64,000 nt of DNA from Berkiella sp963803015 (lineage in GTDB: Bacteria; Pseudomonadota; Gammaproteobacteria; Berkiellales; Berkiellaceae): assembly GCA_963803015.1 (NCBI GenBank), contig CAWDKV010000003.1, positions 372,001 through 436,000 on the forward strand, given 5' to 3'. This document shows positions 33,955-41,588 of this stretch, one piece after another. Below the pieces are notes generated by a model. That model made no database searches. It worked only from the letters and a program-made list of their open reading frames with translations, and was not told where the DNA came from. The first letter of the stretch is position 1, and each line of letters starts with the position of its first letter. The translations under genes and the position numbers were made by a program.

Positions 33955-36342
33955 ATGTTAGAGGGGAGTCAAAGGTGCGAACTTCTTGCCGAAAATAAAT
34001 GGCTTAGCCTACCTAAAGCGCTTTGGCTAGAAATATACCAATATATTTTTCTTGATTTGGTCTCCGACTTTTTAAATGATAAAACTAATTTTAATCGCGT
34101 TTGTCGGGTATTTAACCAATTCTCCCACGATCCTGATTTTCTCAAAATACTGATAGAGCGCTATTATCCAATTTTGATGGATTCTCCCGATTTTGAAAAA
34201 AATCCGCAAAAATTTCTGCGATTACTCCGCGAGCATCTTGGATTTAATTTGCCTCCTATAGATGAACCAAAGCTTTTCGTAGAGAATTATACCTCAGCAG
34301 CTATGAGAATGGGATTTACTTATGATGTAGTTCGTTCAAGGCTTCGAAATGAACTCTCACGAATTTACAACAAATTATCTTCTTGGAAAAGTTTGATGGT
34401 TGAAATGGAGCAAGCGCTAGAGCCAGGTGAAACTTTTTTTCCTCTTGAAGAAATTTCAGAAGTATTTCGACTAGTCCCTAAATTGGAGACTCAAAGGGAT
34501 TTCTCTGCTTGGGAAATTTCAGCTCCTTATTTTAGGCGTTCACTTATCCTTGCAACAGAGTTTTATAATTTTAGAGCATTAGTCGCCCTATTTCATCCCT
34601 CTCGTTTAACGCATCAAGGATTGAGTGGGTTGCAATGGGCTGCAGCTATTTCTGATCTCCCGATGCTGAGAGAATTAATGTCTAGAAAAGAAAGATACTG
34701 TCAGCTGCGGAGGGATGAGCAAGCTGTTAATCAGGAAGAAGATCATCTGCAAAATGAAACGCTAATTGCGGTTAGACGTCATTTAGAGACTAATCATCTC
34801 GAAGAAATCAGAAGATGTCTTTACGCCGATATTTCTAGAGTGGGGATGAAAAATGTTCTTAATAACGCCAAAATGTGCGAGCGCGTTTTAACTTGGCGAT
34901 TTGATGAACTTTTTAGAGAAATGACAGCAGACACTTTTGATGCTTTGAAAGCACTTGCAGGTGATGGAGATTTCCAAGATGCGCTGGCCGTATCCTTGGC
35001 AAGAAACGCATGCTTCTCACTACTGCCATTGGTGAAAGTATCAGAATCAGTAGGTCACTCTATAGTTAAACCACAACATTTTGCAGACTGTTTTTTTAGA
35101 GCATATAAGCTTAGTCTAGAAAAACCCAATAGCGATTGCCCTCCTTTTCCTCAGGCTACGGCATGGGCTGCAACCTGGCAAGCTATGCTTGATAATCTCA
35201 CCATTCGTGATGTTTTAGTAAGAGATCCTTTGATATTAATCTGGGCTTTTAGTGTTAAAAGAATTGATTTGATACTTTTATGTCTGCCACATGGTTATAA
35301 GTTGGATTACGAAAATGAAGCGCACAGACAATGTGTGAGAGGTCTACTTGAATGGGCCTGTGAAAATAATCATCAGAATATTCTTGAATTAATCATGAAT
35401 GAACTTTATGGCAATTTTATCACGCTCATTACCAATGTGGCCACCAGGCAATATCAAGTTCCTTTTATGGCTGTCGTAAAAAGTATGCGTGTTGAGCAGA
35501 AAATAAAATATGTACGCGAAATGCTAATTTTAGCAGCAAACAGAGGTGATGTTTCAGCAATTGATGATCTATTGGCGCATTATGTTACTGAAGAGATTAT
35601 TGCGACTCTTGCCTTTGAATTGCATTCGATGTGTGGTGAGAATGAGAAACTACGTCGAGTATTGCTTAAGGTTGTGGCAGTCGTTGACTTTAATAATTAT
35701 CCTTTTTATGAAGCCCCGTTATTTTTAGATATAGCTCATTGGGCAGATCCCAGATATTTGGAAAATTTCCTAGTAAAGCATATTGATGCTCTGCCAGATT
35801 CAGCTTGGATAAACTTTGTTGGAATAATTATTAGGAAAATTGATGGCGCTTTAACTACAAAAATGATGGCGTGTACACTTCATGCTGTTCGATATAGTCC
35901 TATATTATCAAAAAACGTACTTATGTTGCTTCTAAGAATATTGGCAGGTGATCTGATTTCGCAACAAAAAATCAATGAAAATCCTGAAATGCTACTGGAA
36001 TTTTCTCGCCATTATCACCAAGATAATCACGACGAGATAATAGATATTTTTTGGCCAATTTTGACACTTCAAGCAAAAGTAAAATTTCTGGATGCCTTAC
36101 CAAAAGATTCAGGTTTTCATAAATTTGATGGTGCATTAATGAGACACATCCCTGAAGTTCGTGGCTGGGACCGTGCTAGGATCCGTGCCTATATTTTAGA
36201 TCCTACCCCGAGTCTTTTATCACGCGCAGTTAACCTTATTTGGAGCGTTGCTTCTTATTTGCCAAGTTTAGGCACAGAGGATTTGAAGCGCAAAAATGAA
36301 AATGATGCTGATGAGTCTGAGAAAAAAAGGCCAAGGCGATGA
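33955..36342 (+). CDS. Large F-box protein with C-terminal bipartite NLS, candidate nuclear effector
   Basis: A 795-aa protein. Residues 17-66 fit an F-box: LSLPKALWLEIYQYIF, then NFNRVCRVFNQFSHDPDF, matching the LP...I...L...VCR.F..L..D pattern that binds Skp1. The rest is helical; short stretches such as GLSGLQWAAAISDLPMLREL recall degenerate ankyrin-type repeats. The last 18 residues (778-795) are KRKNENDADESEKKRPRR, a textbook bipartite nuclear localisation signal. There is no signal peptide. Together these suggest a translocated effector recruiting a host SCF ubiquitin ligase in the nucleus (inference). The gene lies alone between two tRNA-Ser copies. Possible promoter TTGAAT-18-TAAACT (33897-33926); ribosome site GAGAGA before ATG 33955. 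Confidence 0.75.
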   Translation: MLEGSQRCELLAENKWLSLPKALWLEIYQYIFLDLVSDFLNDKTNFNRVCRVFNQFSHDPDFLKILIERYYPILMDSPDFEKNPQKFLRLLREHLGFNLPPIDEPKLFVENYTSAAMRMGFTYDVVRSRLRNELSRIYNKLSSWKSLMVEMEQALEPGETFFPLEEISEVFRLVPKLETQRDFSAWEISAPYFRRSLILATEFYNFRALVALFHPSRLTHQGLSGLQWAAAISDLPMLRELMSRKERYCQLRRDEQAVNQEEDHLQNETLIAVRRHLETNHLEEIRRCLYADISRVGMKNVLNNAKMCERVLTWRFDELFREMTADTFDALKALAGDGDFQDALAVSLARNACFSLLPLVKVSESVGHSIVKPQHFADCFFRAYKLSLEKPNSDCPPFPQATAWAATWQAMLDNLTIRDVLVRDPLILIWAFSVKRIDLILLCLPHGYKLDYENEAHRQCVRGLLEWACENNHQNILELIMNELYGNFITLITNVATRQYQVPFMAVVKSMRVEQKIKYVREMLILAANRGDVSAIDDLLAHYVTEEIIATLAFELHSMCGENEKLRRVLLKVVAVVDFNNYPFYEAPLFLDIAHWADPRYLENFLVKHIDALPDSAWINFVGIIIRKIDGALTTKMMACTLHAVRYSPILSKNVLMLLLRILAGDLISQQKINENPEMLLEFSRHYHQDNHDEIIDIFWPILTLQAKVKFLDALPKDSGFHKFDGALMRHIPEVRGWDRARIRAYILDPTPSLLSRAVNLIWSVASYLPSLGTEDLKRKNENDADESEKKRPRR

Positions 36343-36369
36343 GAAGGATCTGTTTAAGATAAAATCCCC

Positions 36370-36402
36370 CGCCGAAGACGGCGCGCCCCTTTGTCAAAGG
36401 GG
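36370..36402. repeat. Pair of hairpins after the F-box gene
   Basis: CGCCG-AAGA-CGGCG followed directly by CCCCTTT-GTC-AAAGGGG. There is no T tract; they may form a rho-independent-like stop or belong to an intergenic palindromic repeat. Confidence 0.5.
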
Positions 36403-36464
36403 CAAATATGTCGCGTTGCGAGATGAGCTTTGCCAACAACGCCGAAAATTCATCTGTGAAGACT

Positions 36465-36600
36465 ATAGCGTGCAAAAGGGTAAAAAGTCCCGTATTATGA
36501 CTGCCCGCGAGTGGAGAGGGGCCAGAGTGGTTGAATGGGACGGTCTCGAAAACCGTTGTACCTTTCAGAGTACCGAGGGCTCGAATCTCTCTCTTCGCCA
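36465..36600 (+). repeat. Direct repeat, right copy (degenerate tRNA-Ser region)
   Basis: Right-hand copy of the 33678-33815 repeat, beginning at ATAGCGTGCAAAAGGGT, with scattered substitutions and small deletions at the tRNA 3' end. Confidence 0.9.
36513..36600 (+). pseudogene. Degenerate tRNA-Ser (CGA) copy
   Basis: Same anticodon arm as the intact gene at 33726, but the 3' acceptor strand is two bases short (TCTTC instead of TCTCTCC before GCCA). The T loop begins C instead of the invariant T54. It is unlikely to fold or be processed normally. Confidence 0.8.
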
Positions 36601-36638
36601 GTTTACAGCGCTCGCACTTTTTAGAGCGAGAGATAATA

Positions 36639-37691
36639 TTATTCCTTCGATAAGCTTGTCAGCAATTTTTCTAATTGCATTTCAGGGTATGGGGTCCTTT
36701 TGCTTTCTTTTTGAAGTTTTTGAAAGAACGCATCCATGATCAAGGCAATGGAAGCATATCGTTTGATAATGGTGTTAATAGCTGGTGGCACATCACACTG
36801 TTCTCTTGCAATATATTCACGAAGTCGAAGTTCCCATAGATCTTTGCCAAAAAGTGACTGATAATGCTGTGAAGTAAATTTACAGCAGCACAAGCCTTAT
36901 CATATGTTTGATGATGCTTTAAAAATTCAATTTCTGCCGAGGTGAGATCAAATTTTGATGATAAAGCTAATCCAAAATCGCTGAAATAGAGCAAGTTACC
37001 GTCGGTGAGTATATTTTTAAAGTGCGCATCAAAATGCATTAAACCGTGTCTATTCATATGCATGTTTGTAGCTTTGAGATGTTTTTCTACAAATGTAACA
37101 GCTGTTGCAGCAGCATCTCCTCCCTTTAGCAATTTGAGTACTTAGCCATTCATGCAAATTTTGTGGCACATATTCAAGAAATAAACTGATATGAACGGAT
37201 GCGTTGTTAAGATCTTCAACGCGTTTACGAATAGCACTGGAATTCTCCCAGTAATGGCAGTATTTTTCGATATCACCCCAATAGTTGATGTTGATATCGC
37301 CCGGTTCATTCGGCAGAATGCGCCAATGGTATATGATGGGAAAGTTGAGGCATTCCCCTGTCATTACCCAGTTGGTAGTCATGATATGTGCGGCAAGTTC
37401 ACGCCATACGCCAAAGCCAGCTGAGCCCACACCATACTGATAGCAAAGAGGGAGATTAAAAATATTCGCTGTCGACATAAAATGCGGAGGCAGCAACTCA
37501 AGATCAGTCAGCGGTACTTTTTTAACAAACACTGGTGTTTCATCGATATATATTAAAGCAGATTTACCGCCGATACCCTCATGCATAGGCTGGGCGTCGA
37601 CCAAAATATATTTTAGCTTTTCATTGCTAAGACACGCCAGACTTGCGGAAATCGTACTGTATTTTTTTATCCGAGTGTTATTCACTAACAT
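36639..37691 (-). pseudogene. Frameshifted kinase-like gene
   Basis: Three overlapping reading frames together spell one kinase-like protein. The first (37691 to about 37110) has the strand ALIYIDETPVFVKKV, possibly the ATP lysine, and ends ...LHEWLSTQIAKG. After a one-base shift at an AAAGGGAGGAG run, the second continues with the catalytic loop GLMHFDAHFKN (HxD...N) and the metal motif FSDFGLA. A second shift near a CACTTTTTGG run (about 36866) leads to GKDLWELRLREYIARE and the end at 36639. HFD and DFG resemble aminoglycoside-phosphotransferase or eukaryote-like kinases. Sequencing error in homopolymers is possible, but the neighbouring fic gene is also broken. Confidence 0.7.
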
Positions 37692-38840
37692 CTGCTCTGA
37701 TTTTTGTGGGCTCTTCTAAGATGCTTAAGATTTCTGTGGCACAGTACACTTTGTCCCGCTTGTTATCATTCATCTTTTTTATAATACCCGCAGCTTCAAG
37801 TTTTTGAACACCTCTTTGGGCGGTGCTATAGGCAATTCCCAGGTCTTCAGCAATTTTATTGATAGTGAAATAAGGATTTACAGCAAAATGCTGCACTATG
37901 TCCACAGGAACTTGGGAGCCACCACTTGCAACGGCAATTTTCCATTGATTCAATAATTCATTAATACGCTCAGCTCGTGATAAAACATCTTCAGATTGAA
38001 CGGCAACGCCATTTAAAAAATAAATGAGCCACTTCATGCCATGTGCCTTTTGAACTGACATTATAAAGCTGCTTATAATATTCATCACGTGTCGCTTCAA
38101 AAAATGCAGATAAATATAACAAAGGTGAAGGCAGCATTTTCTGTTCAACCAGCAACAATATAATCAGAAGTCGCCCAACACGCCCATTGCCATCTAAAAA
38201 TGGATGAATTGCTTCAAACTGATAATGACAAAGCGCGATATGGATCAAAGGTGGCAATTGCCTATCATGTAAAAAGTTTTCAAGATTCTCCTAAGCAATC
38301 CATTAAATTGTCAGGCGGAGGCGGTACAAACTTGGCCGTATTCAGCGTACATCCTGGTGATCCAATCCAATTCTGACTACGTCTAAATTCTCCAGGTGTT
38401 GCATGAGATCCTCTAACACCTTGCATTAAATGTTCATGAATTTCTTTGATCAGGCGTAACGATAAGGGTAACTCTTCTAACCGTTTTAATCCATAATCAA
38501 GGGCCTTGATGTAATTTTGTACTTCTTGGAGATCGTCAGGATTTTGTTTTACAGGGATTCCGGCGTTAGCAGCTAAGATTTCTCCTAAAGTTGCTTGTGT
38601 GCCTTCTATTTTGCTGGACAGTACCGCTTCGCGGGTGATAAATGGGCGCATCAAAAGATGAGGATTCGGTAATTTACTCCCTTCACGAGCTAATTTACCT
38701 AATAAGAAATCAGCGCGGGAAAGGACATTCACCACGGCGTTATCCCATTCAATCTTAGGTGGTAAACCATGAGGTACAAAGGCATGATAACCTTTAGGTG
38801 ATGTAACGATTTGCCCTGCTGGGGATTGTTGTATATCCAT
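37678..38840 (-). pseudogene. Frameshifted Fic family (AMPylator-type) gene
   Basis: Three frames assemble into one Fic protein of about 380 aa. The first (38840 to about 38285) holds the N-terminal Fic domain with the inhibitory helix motif SSKIEG ((S/T)xxxE(G/N)). After a shift at GGAGAATCTTGAA the second carries the catalytic motif HPFLDGNGRVGR and YLSAFFEATRDEYY. After another shift near GAAGTGGCTC the third runs from YFLNGVAVQSED into a C-terminal winged helix (FTINKIAEDLGIAYSTAQRGVQKLE). The intact version would transfer AMP to target proteins and hold itself inactive. Two frameshifts suggest decay. Start ATG 38840 follows a palindrome-rich region. Its 3' end overlaps the kinase-like pseudogene by 14 bp. 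Confidence 0.85.
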
Positions 38841-38878
38841 GTAATTGACCTCTATCTGATTATGCTCAGCTTACCTTT

Positions 38879-38908
38879 TATTATCGAAAATATCAATATT
38901 CGATAATA
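38879..38908. promoter_or_regulatory. 30-bp palindrome 1, possible operator upstream of fic
   Basis: Arms TATTATCGA and TCGATAATA around an AT-rich centre. One base differs from the reverse complement of the palindrome at 38951-38980. It lies 39 bp before the fic start codon, within a likely promoter. Confidence 0.6.
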
Positions 38909-38950
38909 ATCAGGCTTCTTATCACCATCAGTGAGAATAAAGACATAATC

Positions 38951-38980
38951 TATTATCGAATATTGTTATTTTCGATAATA
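38951..38980. promoter_or_regulatory. 30-bp palindrome 2, possible operator upstream of fic
   Basis: Second copy in inverted orientation, 72 bp centre to centre from the first. A half site TCGATAATAA recurs at 39057-39066, each time followed by a CTTCTTATCACC block (about 38914 and 39071). The 38841-39159 gap contains no gene. Confidence 0.6.
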
Positions 38981-39159
38981 CAGCAGAATGAGGTTAGCCT
39001 TGAAATCAGGATTTTTAGAGGTATAACTGATTTTTAATTAGCGAAAAATGGTGAAATCGATAATAACGCTTCTTCTTATCACCACCAAAGGTAATAATTG
39101 CTAACATTATTCGAACTGGCAAAACCGCTCCGATGAGGTTATGGCATTACCCTGCCGAA

Positions 39160-40131
39160 TTACACCTTCTTTTTCTGATAAGTTCCCATCAGTACAGCTT
39201 CTGCCAAAATATGTCCTTTCATCGCTTTTTGTAACACTTCAACGGTTGGATTTTGTAAATTAGGTAACAGGGTGTCTAGCGCATAGAGTTTAAAATAATA
39301 GCGGTGGCGACCTATCGGTGGGCAGGGGCCACCATAATTGGGCTTGTTCCAGTTAGTCAGTCCAGCTAAGGTTCCTGCCGGTAAATTTTTAAGCGTGACA
39401 TTTTCAGGTAATCCCGTCACTTTCGGGGAAAGATTGTATAACACCCAATGGGTCCATACCATTTTAGGTGCAGCGGGATCAGGCGCATCAGGATCGTCTA
39501 CAATCAGCGCTAAACTTTTTGTTTTTTCAGGAATGCCTTGCCATGTAAGTGGAGGCGAAATATCTTTACCTTCACAAGTGTAAAGACTTGGGATTTCGTT
39601 TTCAGACATAAAGACATCGGAAGAAATTTTCATCGTGATGGTCTCCATTGATTTGGGTTCTAATTTCTTAAATGCTGAAGCAGACGGAGGAGGAGCTAGA
39701 TCATTGATTAGTGCTGTGGGATCGGGCACTTTAGACAAAGTTAAAATGGCATTATTTTTTTGATCTTTGAGAATAAGTTTATCATGACTCCATTCTAATT
39801 GTTGAGTCATTTCAAGGGCTTTGAGAAAACTATTCTCCGTGGCCATTCTTTTTTCATCACACATCATACGCGTTCTTGTGATATTTTCAAAACGGATCCC
39901 TTTGTTATCGACAGTATATTTGCCGAATAACTGGTTACAGCCGCCAGAGCCAAAGAGAGAGCCGCCCGGATTTAAACTGATCGAAAGAGGAGACTTTTGG
40001 GTTAGCTTGGTGTTTTGGATAGCGTTGACATGCCATAATCCGTAAAGATTTTCCTCAAGTTTGGTATTATTGCTTGCCAAGAGTGACAGCGGTAATATGG
40101 TTAACGCGATGAGTGCTTTGAGAAGGCGCAT
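39160..40131 (-). CDS. META (HslJ-like) domain fused to a YbhB/YbcL PEBP domain, secreted
   Basis: A 323-aa periplasmic or exported protein. The signal peptide ends around LPLSLLA-S. Residues about 25-135 form a META/HslJ domain (LYGLWHVNAI, GCNQLFGKY, TRMMCDEKRM). After a Pro-rich linker, residues about 160-320 form a phosphatidylethanolamine-binding-protein domain with YTCEGKDISPPLTWQG, VDDPDAPDP, WTHWVLYNL and GPCPPIGRHRYYFKLYALD. Stand-alone versions of both domains are common; I do not know this fusion as standard. Ligand unknown. Confidence 0.85.
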   Translation of the reverse strand: MRLLKALIALTILPLSLLASNNTKLEENLYGLWHVNAIQNTKLTQKSPLSISLNPGGSLFGSGGCNQLFGKYTVDNKGIRFENITRTRMMCDEKRMATENSFLKALEMTQQLEWSHDKLILKDQKNNAILTLSKVPDPTALINDLAPPPSASAFKKLEPKSMETITMKISSDVFMSENEIPSLYTCEGKDISPPLTWQGIPEKTKSLALIVDDPDAPDPAAPKMVWTHWVLYNLSPKVTGLPENVTLKNLPAGTLAGLTNWNKPNYGGPCPPIGRHRYYFKLYALDTLLPNLQNPTVEVLQKAMKGHILAEAVLMGTYQKKKV

Positions 40132-40239
40132 GGTTTCTCCTGAAAGAGTACAAAATTATGCCAAGATAATAATAGCAAATTTAACTATTTAAGTCCTATT
40201 GAGTCACCTAGATTTTTTAAGCAGTAAGGTAATCTAGAT

Positions 40240-41586
40240 ATGAGAGAAGAAATCCAGCAATTATTTTCACTCCCTCCTAAGGGCCCTTTTAATAATATTT
40301 TAGTATTAGAAATAGGGGGCAATGTTTCAGGGCCAAAAGCAGGATCTGAACTTGCGCATAAGGGGGCGCTGGTGATTAAAATCGAACAATCAAGTGGCGA
40401 TCAAGCGCGTACTTACTTGCCTTCTGATGGAGATAAACCTAATCCTATTTTTACTTCACTCAATGCTGGCAAAGCCAGTATTATCTTAGGGCCTCATGAT
40501 GAACTAATCTATAACGGATTACTCGCTTTAGCAGATGTCATTATTGATAATCGCTCACCGGATGCGAAACAACGTGATAAAGTATTTCAAGTTTTTTTAA
40601 AAGATCCCAAGAAAAAACATCCCGTTATTTTTTGTTCTATTGTCGGCTATGATAGTCAAGCTAATCATCATCGTCCCGCCTTAGATGTTGCCGTTCAAGC
40701 AGAATCAGGTATGGCAGCAGTGAATGCGCCTTATCCGCATTTACCATTGAAAGTGGGATTTGTGCTTATTGATACAACGACGGGGATCCAAGCGGCCTCG
40801 GAAATCAAAGATCATCTTTTAGCTCTCAAATTAGGATGTGTCATTCCAGAGCAGGATAATCATGTGATTACGATTGAAGTAAGCATGGCGAAAGTGGCGG
40901 CAACTTTGCTGGCTGGACAGTATTTGATGTGTAAAACGTTGGACAAAGAGCCAGCTCGAGTAGAGAACCGAGATCTCTTTATTGCGCCATTTTCTTTTTA
41001 TACAGCCAAAGATGGTATGGTTTCTCTTGCAGTGATTGGTGGAAAAGACGATGCGAAATTTATTCAATTTTGCGAAAAAGTGTTAGAAGATAAGGCTTTT
41101 GCTAAGCAATATCCTAGTAATCAATTTCGATTAGAGCACAATGTTGCCTTTGAAGCCGCGCTCAATGCTAAATTATCGCAAAGAGACGCCGAAGAATGGA
41201 TAAAGCGCTGTACTCAGCACGGTTTTGTTTGTACGAAGGTCAATACAGTGAAGGAAGCTTTAGCGCAACCTTTTGCGCAAGCGTTATTTACGAAAACCAA
41301 AGATGGGACAACGGTTATTGCTGATCCAGCGCTCTCTTCATTGTTTGGCTCGCAAACTTTGAATGGTGCGCCCAGATTAAATGAACACCAAATACCGATC
41401 CAATGGTTACTGTCTTATGAGATGGAAAATGGGGCAGCGGATTTTCGTTCTTTAACCCAAATGTTCCAACAAGATGCCCTGGTTAGCCCTCCCATTGTTC
41501 GGGCATTTGAGGAAAGCATGAAAAAAGAGCCGCAAGGAAGTACCCAAGTTAAAGAGCAGCCCCCTGTAACCTGTGCTAGATTATAA
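40240..41586 (+). CDS. CaiB/BaiF family (type III) CoA-transferase-like protein
   Basis: A 448-aa protein of the formyl-CoA transferase superfamily. It begins ILVLEIGGNVSGPKAGSELA and continues VIKIEQSSGDQAR and NAGKASIIL. The catalytic Asp is D149 in HRPALDVAVQAESGMAAVN. The C-terminal region is less typical, with a hydrophilic tail. The physiological acid is unknown; related enzymes move CoA between carboxylic acids in carnitine, oxalate or alpha-methyl-acyl metabolism. It converges with the next gene two bases downstream. Confidence 0.82.
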   Translation: MREEIQQLFSLPPKGPFNNILVLEIGGNVSGPKAGSELAHKGALVIKIEQSSGDQARTYLPSDGDKPNPIFTSLNAGKASIILGPHDELIYNGLLALADVIIDNRSPDAKQRDKVFQVFLKDPKKKHPVIFCSIVGYDSQANHHRPALDVAVQAESGMAAVNAPYPHLPLKVGFVLIDTTTGIQAASEIKDHLLALKLGCVIPEQDNHVITIEVSMAKVAATLLAGQYLMCKTLDKEPARVENRDLFIAPFSFYTAKDGMVSLAVIGGKDDAKFIQFCEKVLEDKAFAKQYPSNQFRLEHNVAFEAALNAKLSQRDAEEWIKRCTQHGFVCTKVNTVKEALAQPFAQALFTKTKDGTTVIADPALSSLFGSQTLNGAPRLNEHQIPIQWLLSYEMENGAADFRSLTQMFQQDALVSPPIVRAFEESMKKEPQGSTQVKEQPPVTCARL

Positions 41587-41588
41587 AT

